A stretch of DNA of 26,903 bases, taken from positions 1 through 26,903 of IMG/VR virus record IMGVR_UViG_3300008219_000075; one strand, 5' to 3'. The DNA comes from a virus. Positions 8,385 to 17,025 of this stretch are shown here, in pieces (positions within the stretch are counted from its first letter, which is position 1; each line of letters starts with the position of its first letter). The position numbers were made by a program, and so were the translations under genes. The notes below the pieces were generated by a model. It searched no databases. It was not told the origin of the DNA and saw only the letters and a list, made by a program, of their open reading frames with translations.

Positions 8385-8501
8385 TTAGTAACCACCCTTC
8401 TTCTTCTTAGTCACTGGCTTTCCTGTGGCCCTAGAATGCCTCTGAGCCGCGGCTCGGCCCTTAGCGGTGTACGGGAAATGTCTCTTGCCTACTTTTGGCA
8501 T
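8385..8501 (-). CDS. Small basic protein (38 aa) of conserved phage type
   Basis: A 38-residue gene starting at ATG 8501 and ending TAA at 8385, with AAGGGGG upstream and its start two bases past the stop of the 75-residue gene. The peptide reads MPKVGKRHFPYTAKGRAA then a Lys/Arg tail ending KKKKGGY. I recall short proteins with the same K(R/K)HFPYTxKG core in many environmental phages near capsid genes. The strong positive charge suggests nucleic-acid or capsid-interior binding, but no function is established. Too short for typical gene callers. Confidence 0.75.
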   Translation of the reverse strand: MPKVGKRHFPYTAKGRAAAQRHSRATGKPVTKKKKGGY

Positions 8502-8502
8502 C

Positions 8503-8730
8503 TCAGCCCCCTTTCTTGCCTTTGTTATCTTTCTCTTGTGCCTTCTCTAGTTCTGTCCTAACAGATCTTAGTTCTGCATGAGCAGCATCCAGTCGCGCCG
8601 TAAGTTCAACAACCGCTCTGTTAAGAGCTGCATTCTGCACCTGTAGTGCAAACTTGGCATCCTGGTTTATAACCTTGCGTATGTCCTCTGCGTTGACCGA
8701 TACATCAACGCTCGTATTATCCTGTGTCAT
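8503..8730 (-). CDS. Coiled-coil small virion-cluster protein (75 aa)
   Basis: A 75-residue protein predicted from its heptad-like sequence to be mostly one coiled coil: residues about 25-66 (FALQVQNAALNRAVVEL ... RLDAAHAELRSVRTELEKAQ) with a Lys/Gly-rich tail (EKDNKGKKGG). It starts at ATG 8730 with AGGAA upstream and lies four bases after the 123-residue gene's end. Its stop is followed directly by the 38-residue gene. A structural or scaffolding accessory role is possible; nothing catalytic is visible and no family is recognised. Confidence 0.65.
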   Translation of the reverse strand: MTQDNTSVDVSVNAEDIRKVINQDAKFALQVQNAALNRAVVELTARLDAAHAELRSVRTELEKAQEKDNKGKKGG

Positions 8731-8734
8731 ATTC

Positions 8735-9106
8735 CTATTTCCTTATCTGATAGTAGATTTGATTGTTCGTACTTTGTCTACGCCTTAAAGCGTAGCTACG
8801 AAACTCGTTCAGAGCCTTTCCTATTTCCTTGCGCTCCTCTTGTGTAGGAGCACGCTTCTGATACTTAGTCTTAACCTCCTCAAGGAAGGTTTCTGCTGCC
8901 TGTGCCATCATGTCTTCGACATGTGCCCGGCTATCAGACTCATCAGCAAGTACATCTACTCGTTGTTGATGTTCTACGCCAAACTTATCCTTAGCTTTTA
9001 ACAAGACAGAATACTTGAATATCTTTGTTCCTGTCTCAGCGTTATATCCCACAGGGGCTGCCCCTGATGGAGCTGACCCCTGTGGTGTCCATAACTCATT
9101 TATCAA
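8735..9106 (-). CDS. Hypothetical late protein (123 aa)
   Basis: I do not recognise this 123-residue protein. The first 55 residues are beta-like (GTKIFKYSVLLKAKDKFGVEHQQRVDVLA), the rest is helical and charged (SRAHVEDMMAQAAETFLEEV, APTQEERKEIGKALNEFRSY), ending in a basic tail (LRRRQSTNNQIYYQIRK). It lies 27 bases after the decoration-like gene and 4 bases before the 75-residue gene, inside the head-protein cluster. It could be a head-completion or assembly factor, but this is guesswork from location. Confidence 0.65.
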   Translation of the reverse strand: MINELWTPQGSAPSGAAPVGYNAETGTKIFKYSVLLKAKDKFGVEHQQRVDVLADESDSRAHVEDMMAQAAETFLEEVKTKYQKRAPTQEERKEIGKALNEFRSYALRRRQSTNNQIYYQIRK

Positions 9107-9133
9107 TGTCCTAATTCCTTAGTATTATAATTC

Positions 9134-9901
9134 CTAGTTGCGAATATTCAACATCACGACTTGGTTGTCCGTATCTACGGACGGGATGCTCATCGCTGTA
9201 CCAATAGGCGCAGTGTCCTCTTCTGAGGAAGCATCCCATAAGTCGAATGCACCAGACTCGCCAGACGCTTGACTCACGCCTATAGCGTCACCAACAACAG
9301 CTACTGCAGCTCCTGACAGAACAGAAGCAATGCCTGCTGTTTGTATCCAGCAGTAGTAACTGGCTGTTACAGGTATGGTTGTTACACCAAGAGGTCCTGT
9401 GGTCATTGTACCGTCACCATCAATGATCTTGATGTTGGTGTATGGGTTGTATATAAGCCCAAAGAGCGATGATGTTGTTAAAGCTGTTCTTATACCATCT
9501 GGCTCATCAAGGGTGATAATAACCGTGTTATCGGCAGATGCGTCATGCGTTGGATGAGACTTGATTCTGTATACCTCTCCCTGTCCCGGCCCATCGTTGC
9601 ATATCAGATACCCATCTGCATACTGGTCTTTTGTTAGGTCCGTGGTGGGCACTTCAATGCTGATTGTCGTGTCCCCTGCCGATTGTGCTGCCGTGGCGGC
9701 AACGTCCATATCGTGTGCAGCTACCGCGGCAACGCCATCCACAATCTTGCCTGCGGGCGTAATCGCCGTCGAGCTGTTCTTAGCATAGTAAAATACTCTA
9801 CCATCAGGGGTCACTGCCCTTGTGCCGAGCTTCTGCTTTTGCTCGGAAGTCTCAACCTTCTCTTGTCCATAACTCAAATAAATCGTTGTTGGGAATGCCA
9901 T
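9134..9901 (-). CDS. Capsid decoration-like protein
   Basis: A 255-residue protein opening YLSYGQEKVETSEQKQKLGT then RAVTPDGRVFYYAKNSSTAI; I recall this opening (SYGQEKV..T..Q..LGT..V.PDGRVF.Y) from proteins next to capsid genes in environmental phages. It continues as a beta-rich, Gly/Thr/Ala-rich sequence with a long low-charge middle and ends VDTDNQVVMLNIRN. The start ATG 9901 follows a full AAGGAGG five bases upstream, one of the strongest ribosome sites in the window, fitting a highly made virion protein. It is separated from the upstream 114-residue gene by 80 bases that contain a stem-loop. A head decoration or accessory capsid role is inferred. Confidence 0.7.
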   Translation of the reverse strand: MAFPTTIYLSYGQEKVETSEQKQKLGTRAVTPDGRVFYYAKNSSTAITPAGKIVDGVAAVAAHDMDVAATAAQSAGDTTISIEVPTTDLTKDQYADGYLICNDGPGQGEVYRIKSHPTHDASADNTVIITLDEPDGIRTALTTSSLFGLIYNPYTNIKIIDGDGTMTTGPLGVTTIPVTASYYCWIQTAGIASVLSGAAVAVVGDAIGVSQASGESGAFDLWDASSEEDTAPIGTAMSIPSVDTDNQVVMLNIRN

Positions 9902-9937
9902 AGCAATCCTCCTTATATAACAGGCTCAATGTCCTGC

Positions 9938-9974
9938 GAATGCCGTTAGTATTTTGTCACTAGGCACGGCATTC
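9938..9974 (-). other. Intergenic stem-loop before decoration-like gene
   Basis: A perfect 9-bp inverted repeat, GAATGCCGT at 9938-9946 and ACGGCATTC at 9966-9974, with a 19-base loop that can form a further 4 bp (TAGT/ACTA). On the minus-strand transcript there is no U-tract after it, so it is not a classic terminator. It could be a processing or stability element that adjusts the level of the decoration-like gene, which begins 37 bases further on. Confidence 0.45.
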
Positions 9975-9981
9975 TTTACAC

Positions 9982-10326
9982 CTAGCTGGTTGGGTTATAG
10001 TACGGGCCTGTCTTAGCGGTACGGGGGGCAGCAGGAGCCTTCTGTTGTTCTGCTACAACCCGCACACACCAATGACATGTACATGTACTACCCGGAGGCC
10101 ACGGGAAAAGCCCAATACGAGCTTTTCTGTTTACATAGTCAGGGTTGCCTGGGAGGTTCTCTATCTTAGAGCCAACCGCATGAACCACCTCGCCACTAGG
10201 ATTATATGTAGCCCTGTGGCGATGTAGTGTTACCTTCGGCTGCCACTCGTCTATGTAATTCCACGAGTAACCCTGACCGACTAATTCCTGTCGCAACTCA
10301 GTGCGTTCCTTAGTTGTTATTGCCAT
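9982..10326 (-). CDS. Small Cys-containing late protein (114 aa)
   Basis: A 114-residue protein directly after the capsid gene. I choose ATG 10326, with GAGGT six bases upstream, over the TTG immediately before it. The N-terminus is helical and charged (TTKERTELRQELVGQGYSW), followed by LHRHRATYNPSGEVVH and a short cluster TCTCHWC (C82, C84, H85, C87) that could bind zinc together with H35/H37. A basic, proline-containing tail closes it. Not recognised as a named family. Position between capsid and decoration proteins suggests a head protein or assembly factor. The metal site is inference. Confidence 0.6.
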   Translation of the reverse strand: MAITTKERTELRQELVGQGYSWNYIDEWQPKVTLHRHRATYNPSGEVVHAVGSKIENLPGNPDYVNRKARIGLFPWPPGSTCTCHWCVRVVAEQQKAPAAPRTAKTGPYYNPTS

Positions 10327-10338
10327 CAAATACCTCGA

Positions 10339-11199
10339 TTAGCTTGTTGCAGGCGTGGCTGCATCTAATGTTAATGCAACGCCTTTGCTATCATCAAGCT
10401 CGAATACCCCATAGTCAGCGGTTATAACGACTTCTGTTGCCCTGAGTGACGCATCTCTTTGTCGCTCAGTTCTGGTGTCTACGCTCTTCAGTACGGCTAA
10501 AGCCGACTTGTCTGCACAAACACCGACTGCATCATCGCTGCTATCAATGGTTATGTTGCCATCTTCAAATATTGGCACGCCGTTTATTGGGCGTAACCCG
10601 CTGAAGAAGTTGCCAAGTAGGTCTTGCGACCATCCATTAGGTACTGGATATGTGGTCGATGCCGTCACCGCAGTGTTGGCAATGTCCCACACCGCAAATG
10701 GGTGCTGAACAATGTAGACCTGTGATCCAAACTTATTGCCCTTGGCGTATGCAACTGTTGCGGACACGTTTGCAAGGCTCATGCTGCGGCCAGCAGAACC
10801 GATATCGGTGCTGAAGCCACTATAAAGAGCCAGTACATCCTTGTCCTTCTTGCGTGCCATGCCGTCACCAAGCTGCCTGCCTATGATAGAGAACACATTC
10901 TGTGCGCTCTGTCTGGCAAGTTTGTCGGTTATGACAATCTTGGCTCCAACCTCAGCGGCTGTGAGATCAACAGTTGTCATTCCGATATCTTCCTCGTCAA
11001 TTATGTCCTGACCATCAACGAGATCTGTCATGTCCATCTGTCCCACTTTGGGAACAGTGACCTGTTTTGAACCCTTGGGCAGAGCGAATTGCTCAATCAG
11101 GTTCATAGCTGGAGCATTATGCTCCTCTGTGTAACGAGCAGTCGAGATGATGATCCTTTGAGCATTCTCAAGATTACCCGTTGTTGCTGTCTGTGCCAT
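10339..11199 (-). CDS. Major capsid protein (HK97-fold type)
   Basis: The 286-residue protein is the best candidate for the major capsid protein. It has a helical N-arm (LENAQRIIISTARYTEEHN), a beta E-loop-like part (LPKGSKQVTVPKVGQMDM), a spine-like helix (ITDKLARQSAQNVFSIIGRQLGDGMARKKDKDVLALYSGF) and a C-terminal P/A-domain part with VYIVQHPFAVWDI, LRPINGVPIFEDGNI and SLRATEVVITADYGVFELDD, all usual for HK97-fold capsids of phages with a separate scaffold. It follows the scaffold-like gene by 22 bases and has an AGGAGGT site before ATG 11199, consistent with very high expression. The length is at the small end but normal for this type. Confidence 0.85.
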   Translation of the reverse strand: MAQTATTGNLENAQRIIISTARYTEEHNAPAMNLIEQFALPKGSKQVTVPKVGQMDMTDLVDGQDIIDEEDIGMTTVDLTAAEVGAKIVITDKLARQSAQNVFSIIGRQLGDGMARKKDKDVLALYSGFSTDIGSAGRSMSLANVSATVAYAKGNKFGSQVYIVQHPFAVWDIANTAVTASTTYPVPNGWSQDLLGNFFSGLRPINGVPIFEDGNITIDSSDDAVGVCADKSALAVLKSVDTRTERQRDASLRATEVVITADYGVFELDDSKGVALTLDAATPATS

Positions 11200-11221
11200 T
11201 ACGACACCTCCTTAATTAGCG

Positions 11222-12010
11222 TCATTGCATGACGCGCTTAACGGCATCTATTGCCGCCTGGGAACGATCACCGTTAATGTACGCATCCATTAGACGTTGA
11301 TCACTGGACGCGGATGCCTGCGCTGACCCTTGGCTATTGTCAAATGCCTGCGCTGGTACCTGTCCTTGCTTTAGCCGCGCATTCTCTGCCCGGAGTTCAC
11401 GCTCCTGCTTTATGCGCTTTGCTTCCTTTTCCATTTCCGCAGGGGAGTTAGTCTGTTGCAACGCCCGCATATCTGCGATCATCTGCTTATCTGCTAACCC
11501 TTCCTTCTCAAGAAAATGCATGGCAGCCATTTGTCTGCCCTCGATGAAGCCCAGCAGATTAGCCGATTCTTCATCTTGTTGCCTAAACTTCTGTTCCTGC
11601 TGCACATATCTTCGTGCCTGATCTCGTGCCATCGCAGGGGTGTAGCCTTGCTGCGTAAGAGTTTGCTCATAGCTGCGTGCTGTCTGGCCTATCTGGTCGC
11701 GCCACCGCTGTGCTTCTTCTGCAGAACGTCTTTGATGTAACTCATTGAGTTGCTGTTGTTGTTCCGGAGACATCACCTTCTGCCCAGGCTGCGGTGACTC
11801 TGGCGGCGCACTAGGCGCAGCCTGTAATTCTCCCGCAGGTGCCTCTACCGGGGTATCACTCGCAGGAGTATCCTCTGCCGGTGCCTCTGCTGGCGCATCT
11901 TCTGCGTCACCATCAGACAATGGCGGCAAACCTGCATCTACATCTGCATCAGGTTCATCCAGATAACTTATCTGCGAATTCTCTTCCTCTGGTATTGTTG
12001 ACGTTACCAT
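11222..12010 (-). CDS. Capsid scaffold-like protein
   Basis: A 262-residue, acidic, low-complexity protein directly before the capsid gene. Residues 1-80 are Asp/Glu/Pro/Ala-rich and probably disordered (DADVDAGLPPLSDGDAEDAP, AEAPAEDTPASDTPVEAPAG); residues 80-220 are Gln/Arg/Glu-rich and helical, likely coiled coil (SPEQQQQLNELHQRRSAEEA, EMEKEAKRIKQERELRAENA); the C-terminus holds a short helix (DQRLMDAYINGDRSQAAIDA). Acidic disordered head, long helix, and a basic C-terminal helix that contacts capsid protein are the classic scaffold plan. ATG 12010 has AAGGAG eight bases upstream. No protease domain is fused. Function is a strong positional inference. Confidence 0.8.
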   Translation of the reverse strand: MVTSTIPEEENSQISYLDEPDADVDAGLPPLSDGDAEDAPAEAPAEDTPASDTPVEAPAGELQAAPSAPPESPQPGQKVMSPEQQQQLNELHQRRSAEEAQRWRDQIGQTARSYEQTLTQQGYTPAMARDQARRYVQQEQKFRQQDEESANLLGFIEGRQMAAMHFLEKEGLADKQMIADMRALQQTNSPAEMEKEAKRIKQERELRAENARLKQGQVPAQAFDNSQGSAQASASSDQRLMDAYINGDRSQAAIDAVKRVMQ

Positions 12011-12034
12011 AACCTATTCTCCTTTTCCTCTATA

Positions 12035-12063
12035 TATATACACCATTCTATCACTAGACACAA
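12035..12063 (-). promoter_or_regulatory. Candidate promoter before scaffold/capsid genes
   Basis: In the only sizeable gap within the right half of the late module, the minus strand reads TTGTGT, 17 bases, then TATATA (a run of TA continues). The spacing fits sigma70 and it sits just before the scaffold and capsid genes, which need high expression. The -35 matches the consensus at only three of six bases, so this is a weak call. Confidence 0.35.
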
Positions 12064-12069
12064 CACTTG

Positions 12070-15000
12070 CTATCGCGCCCCTACTTCTTCAGGGACTTTT
12101 GAGGGACCAAACATCAGGTCAGACGGATCTATAGCCTGCATCATAGTCTCATATTGTTCGCGATATGGTGGCAGATAAAAGATCTCTCTAAATTCCTGTC
12201 GCCCCATATCGTCACGCGCTGCCCTATATCGCTCTAGTATCTTGTCGCGCCCTTTAAAATCAAAACCGTACATTACCATTGTGTTTAACCATCCACTCGG
12301 TGCATTCTCTAGGAACTCATCTTTATAGTTATGAATTAACCCTCCTGCATACCGATTAGCCTTGCTGGGCGCAGCCTCCAGAAATCGCTTGGCACGGGCT
12401 AGGATTCGGTAAACCTCTCGGCCCTCTTCCATATCATCTCTCAATGCCTTAGGCGCATTCATGTAGTCTAGTATCTTGATCCGCTCTAGGCTGGGAACCA
12501 TCTCCTCAAGTCTAGCAATTACATTCGGATGCTTGTTAATGTTCCAATAGTTAATATCTGTCCCGTCTACTTCAACCTTGAGTTTACTCACCCATCTCGT
12601 AGCCTCTGCTAACTGTTTAGCTCGTGGATGATACTCGCCCTCTGTCAGATGGATACTCTGTAATAACCAGAGAGATTCTTGTTCACTAAGGGCGGCCCAG
12701 AACTCCATCTCGCTTGGCTCAAACTCGTCCCAGTCTATCTCGCCCTGAGCGTTAGTTGCATTTGCGTATAGCTGATAGTAGGACCACCGAACATGTTCGA
12801 GTGTGTTCTTCTCAGGCTCCTCTCGCTCATCGGTGCCATAGAGTTCTTGGTACTTGCCTCCGGGTCCGTGTAGTTCATTATTTTTATTAGCCTTGGCCTG
12901 AGCGATCAGCTCTTTGGCGTACCGTGGGCTATGCCCTGGTGAAAACGGTTCGTCGCTGAGATAGTTCTCCGCTATCTCCGCAATCGCTTCTATATGGGCT
13001 TGCTCAATTTGGTCTATTTCCCGCTTTAATGGACCCTTGGGGCCCCTGTAGCCTGGGTCACCTGTTTCCTCGGTAAGCCGTTTGTCATATTGTCGTCGTG
13101 TGCTCCAGGGCAACTCATCCCACGGAGTGTCTCTCGATTCAGGATCCTGCTGGTGGTATTGTTGCATCATCTGCGTTCTTGTTAACGGATATCCGCGACC
13201 GCCAACGAATTCTGCCGTTGCCCCAACAGCCCTCTCCGAAGGAGTGCCTCCCTCAAGCAACACAGCCTGTGCCCAGATCGGAACAAAGTTTGGCAGCAAT
13301 ACCGTCGGCACTGCCTGCGCCCAACCTCTTAGATCGCCCATTTCGTTTCTGGTTGGTTCGCCAACATAGTTATAACCAGACAGCAGATCAACCCCCCTGC
13401 CTATGACAGGAGCCGAGCTACCACGCAGGAATCGTACCATCGGATTCTCCATTGTAATGCCCTTGGTTAAATCCATAGGGTCAATAGCACTTTTCGCGAT
13501 AAGCTGTATCACGCTTCTTACTTTGGTTCCCGGTCCAATATTTCTGCCAAAGAGGTCCCATGTGAAGAACTTGCTGGAGGTAGGAGTCATGTGCTCCTGC
13601 ACGCTATCTGCCCATTCACCAACATTATACTTGTCCTCATCTGTGTTGGCGATATAATGCGCTGTAGTCAATGCCACGCTCAACGCCGATAGTCCTGCAA
13701 TTGCCTTCCCCATGCCGTCCCGTGCCAGCTTGGTACGCAAGGGTTGATTTTGCCCTAGAAATCCTTGCCCTGGCGCGAAGGTGCGAGCGATGCCAACCCC
13801 AGTATCCCACAGTAATGACGCAATAGCCCTGTTATACCGTGGCGCAAGCAGTAGAGATGTCTCTATTTGTCGTATTCGCGGAGAGACTCCCACCCTTGCA
13901 CTTGATGACAGTCCCCGCATCTCGTTAACAAAGTCATCTATGTCGGCCATCTTCACAGCGTCAATAGTGCCATCGGCATTCCTCGCCAGATGCTCAAGCC
14001 CTTCTGCCATTTCTATACCAGCAACATCGAGGGCCGCATTATATCCGACCTGGAACTTACTCAGTCCTCCGCGATATATGTTAAAACCTCTGGCCGCCAG
14101 ACCCTTCAGCCCTGGGCCTTCAGTTCTTTCCTGTAGCCACCCGCCTCGGTCAAATGCCTCTGTAAATTCAACCCCATTACGGGTTGTTATTAGATTTTGA
14201 TGCCTGTTTACAGTGTCCGCGTGCTTGGCAAGGTATCCGTCATGGAAGGCTGGGTCCTGAAAGGCCAATCCGAATCCTCTCATAGCCTTGCCATATGCTA
14301 CTGGATCTGTGCCAGCCATATATAGTAGCTGGATCAGGAACGGGCTTATGTCGCCAGCCAGTGTAAAGAATCTTGCAACACCATTAGCCTGGTTAGCCAG
14401 ACCCAAAGCTCTGTTTAACTGAGGGGCTGATATTTCTGCCTGCAATGCCGTTAGTGCCTCTTTAGCACGAGGCCCCTTAAACGCCCTTGCGCTAAAGTCC
14501 GGCCCTAAACTTCTGGCCAATACCTCGTCGCCAAAGCCAAATTGCTGTTCTCCTTTGATAAACTTGCGGAATGAAAGCTCGGCATTAGGTTCCAGCTTGA
14601 AGTCCGGTATGTTCTTAATGAGCCAGTCAGAAAACCTCCTGTTAGCAACGGTGTTATATGCGGCTTGTATATTAAGGGCAAGGGCATCTTCTTCTGGTAA
14701 GTAGCGCAGTCCGTCGTCCAGTGCATCAGCCTGAGTGGCATACTGTCGCTGTTTACCGAATGATGGCTGTGCCCCTATACGTCCCTGTCCTAAGTCGTTA
14801 AACGTCGCAGACTGCTCTAGGTTGCCCGCACCATCAAACTTAGCATATACCCGTCTGCCCGCATATTCGCCTCCCTCATCAAATGATAACGGCGTAATGT
14901 CTATGCCGTTACGCTTCAGGAAATCTAGCTTCTCCTTCTCAAGCAGGCTAGCGGCTTCCAGCCAATCTCGTTGGTTCTTGTTTAACGCAAACGCACCCTT

Positions 15001-17025
15001 CTGCTGCACAGTCTGCCCCTCCCGTAGCGGCATAGTAAACTCGCCCTGCTCTAACCAGCCTCGCCAGTTTGTCCGCAAATCATTCGGTGACATGCCTGCA
15101 AATGGATTCGCCACCGGTCCCTGGCCCATAGCAATAAAGCCACTCTGATCCACTGCGCCAAATAGATCTGAAAACTTACCCAGTCGTAGCAAGGATGCCA
15201 TAGCTACCTGTGTCTTCTGCTGTCCCTCGGACATAAGCATTGCCCTGCCTATAAGTCCCTTTAACTCTACCTTGCCAGCTACGGCAGCGCGATTGAGAGG
15301 CCCAATGATCTGCTTAATTCCTGGCTTGTTCGCAATCACGCGGCCTATCTTGTCCCTCTGTGATAGGTCAACAGCCTCATCCATACTCCGTGGATCTTGT
15401 ATTTTACGATCCTTTGGATCTATTGGAGCTTCGACAGGCTTCTTGGGTATAATATTGCCATTGCGATCAATCTCGAAGTCAGGCTCCAGTCCTTGCTGTA
15501 TGCGTTGCTTACGCAAGCGTAAATCTGTAGCATCCCGTGCTCGCGCCTTCAGTGTTAGGATATCAGCATCAGGCGACACTGCCTGTGCCTCTAAGATCCT
15601 TTCTCTAGACATCGCGTCAGGCTTGGCAGCCTCCTCGTTAAGGAGTCGGTCGTATTCTTCGTCATATATTGTAGAGCGTTGTCCCTCAATATCTTGAGCA
15701 AGCCTCTCCTGGGACTGAGCGAGCCGCGCTTCTTCTTCAATACGCATCTTAGGCAAACGCAACTCTTCGGCTTCCTCTACCAGTCGGAGCCTCTCGACAG
15801 CCTTCTTGCGTTTTTGGCCTGAAGTTGCTGCTATTTCTTTTTGAAGGTCCAATTTAATGGCCGCAGACCGTTGCTGTTGTTCCGCCTGTGACAGAATAGG
15901 AGCATCTGGAACTTTCTCCCGTGCAGTAAGGTCATCAAGTTGTCTTTGCAGGTGCTGCACTGTGTCCTCATGGCCTCGAATCAACGCAGCATATTCTTCC
16001 ATAGCCTTCTCAAATGCCTTGGGAGGTCGTATCCGTGGAGTTAATCCAGCAAAGTAATCCTCCCACCCTGTTCCTGGTGCGCCCATCCGTGCCCGCCTCC
16101 GGTCCTCCTCGGCCTGTCTAATAATGTTCTTGTGCTCGCCGATGCTTTGCTCTAGTCCCTCTCTGGTAGTCAGTACCGCTCGCTCTTGCCCCCGCATACC
16201 AATCACCCCCGGCATCCGAGTTTGCATAGGCGATAATCCCTCATATGGAGTCTCGCCAATTGGCAATGGCTCTGGTGCTCCACCAAAAGGAACCACTTCT
16301 TCTGCCTCATCGACGATCGAAGGCCCAACCAGGTCATCTGCAATATCTGCTACGCCTTGATCCACGGCATCAGCAAGACCTGTATCATAAGCACGGCTAC
16401 CCAGCAGAGGCTCTCGTATGCCGCGCCATATACCAGCAGGTACTGCAAGTGCCTGACGGCCAAGCCATTCCTCAGCCTCCCAAGGAGCACGAGCCACCTT
16501 GCCTAAGCCAGTGATTCCCGTTCTTAATCCCCTCTCTGTCGCCTCTCTTGTAGCGGCAGGGGCTAGTCTGCCAAGAGTCCCGGCAAGCTTTGGTGCGGCT
16601 CTGATAAGCCCCTTGCCTATAGCGGCCGGTGCGCCTGTAGGAATAATGGCACCCGCAGCCAGCTCTGATAGCCCCCAGTAACCCGTCCCTGCATCCATCT
16701 TGGCCTGAGCCGCAGTAATAGCAGGATCCCATTCACCCTGTCTGCTTAGTTTCCAGAATTCTTTAGCGGCTTCAGGAACCTTTGCGGGATCTGGTACCCA
16801 GTCTTGGTATCCAGGCACGACCTGTCTAGCCGTCGGATCCAACAGTCCAGCCGGACCAGGAAGCCATGAGGTCAATGCCCCAAGCGTGCCCCAGCCAAGG
16901 CCAAGCAATCGATCGGCGCGCTCCATGCCAGGCAATATCTTGCCTACCCATTCGGGCATACCGCCAGCGGTGCGCTTGCGTCTTAGTCGTTCTAGACTGT
17001 CAGGATCCCGAAGACCATTACTCAT
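12070..17025 (-). CDS. Giant virion-associated protein (1651 aa)
   Basis: The largest gene in the window. Residues 1-230 are small-residue-rich with amphipathic or hydrophobic segments (LLGLGWGTLGALTSWLPGPA, ELAAGAIIPTGAPAAIGKGL). Residues about 335-510 form a long charged helix or coiled coil rich in Glu, Arg, Gln. Residues 880-1250 carry the conserved-looking core, including RFFTLAGDISPFLIQLLYMA, YRGGLSKFQVGYNAALDVA and LLLAPRYNRAIASLLWD, with hydrophobic stretches near 1105-1125. The last 350 residues are helical and acidic. I recall giant proteins with the same FF...D.SPFLIQ and APR...A core in environmental phages; they are likely ejected internal virion proteins that enter the host envelope, but no lytic active site is visible. 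The start overlaps the 117-residue gene's stop (TAATG). Function is inferred. Confidence 0.65.
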   Translation of the reverse strand: MSNGLRDPDSLERLRRKRTAGGMPEWVGKILPGMERADRLLGLGWGTLGALTSWLPGPAGLLDPTARQVVPGYQDWVPDPAKVPEAAKEFWKLSRQGEWDPAITAAQAKMDAGTGYWGLSELAAGAIIPTGAPAAIGKGLIRAAPKLAGTLGRLAPAATREATERGLRTGITGLGKVARAPWEAEEWLGRQALAVPAGIWRGIREPLLGSRAYDTGLADAVDQGVADIADDLVGPSIVDEAEEVVPFGGAPEPLPIGETPYEGLSPMQTRMPGVIGMRGQERAVLTTREGLEQSIGEHKNIIRQAEEDRRRARMGAPGTGWEDYFAGLTPRIRPPKAFEKAMEEYAALIRGHEDTVQHLQRQLDDLTAREKVPDAPILSQAEQQQRSAAIKLDLQKEIAATSGQKRKKAVERLRLVEEAEELRLPKMRIEEEARLAQSQERLAQDIEGQRSTIYDEEYDRLLNEEAAKPDAMSRERILEAQAVSPDADILTLKARARDATDLRLRKQRIQQGLEPDFEIDRNGNIIPKKPVEAPIDPKDRKIQDPRSMDEAVDLSQRDKIGRVIANKPGIKQIIGPLNRAAVAGKVELKGLIGRAMLMSEGQQKTQVAMASLLRLGKFSDLFGAVDQSGFIAMGQGPVANPFAGMSPNDLRTNWRGWLEQGEFTMPLREGQTVQQKGAFALNKNQRDWLEAASLLEKEKLDFLKRNGIDITPLSFDEGGEYAGRRVYAKFDGAGNLEQSATFNDLGQGRIGAQPSFGKQRQYATQADALDDGLRYLPEEDALALNIQAAYNTVANRRFSDWLIKNIPDFKLEPNAELSFRKFIKGEQQFGFGDEVLARSLGPDFSARAFKGPRAKEALTALQAEISAPQLNRALGLANQANGVARFFTLAGDISPFLIQLLYMAGTDPVAYGKAMRGFGLAFQDPAFHDGYLAKHADTVNRHQNLITTRNGVEFTEAFDRGGWLQERTEGPGLKGLAARGFNIYRGGLSKFQVGYNAALDVAGIEMAEGLEHLARNADGTIDAVKMADIDDFVNEMRGLSSSARVGVSPRIRQIETSLLLAPRYNRAIASLLWDTGVGIARTFAPGQGFLGQNQPLRTKLARDGMGKAIAGLSALSVALTTAHYIANTDEDKYNVGEWADSVQEHMTPTSSKFFTWDLFGRNIGPGTKVRSVIQLIAKSAIDPMDLTKGITMENPMVRFLRGSSAPVIGRGVDLLSGYNYVGEPTRNEMGDLRGWAQAVPTVLLPNFVPIWAQAVLLEGGTPSERAVGATAEFVGGRGYPLTRTQMMQQYHQQDPESRDTPWDELPWSTRRQYDKRLTEETGDPGYRGPKGPLKREIDQIEQAHIEAIAEIAENYLSDEPFSPGHSPRYAKELIAQAKANKNNELHGPGGKYQELYGTDEREEPEKNTLEHVRWSYYQLYANATNAQGEIDWDEFEPSEMEFWAALSEQESLWLLQSIHLTEGEYHPRAKQLAEATRWVSKLKVEVDGTDINYWNINKHPNVIARLEEMVPSLERIKILDYMNAPKALRDDMEEGREVYRILARAKRFLEAAPSKANRYAGGLIHNYKDEFLENAPSGWLNTMVMYGFDFKGRDKILERYRAARDDMGRQEFREIFYLPPYREQYETMMQAIDPSDLMFGPSKVPEEVGAR

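Noticed and set aside
8178-8561. Plus-strand 127-codon frame, Leu/Cys/Ser-rich
   Set aside because: Covers the antisense of the 38- and 51-residue minus-strand genes and parts of both neighbours. The minus-strand set has coherent ribosome sites and packing.
13082-16681. Several frames of 60-141 codons on both strands within the giant gene
   Set aside because: All lie inside one continuous 1651-codon gene with consistent domain-like structure; their sequences are Arg/Ser/Cys-rich without family resemblance.
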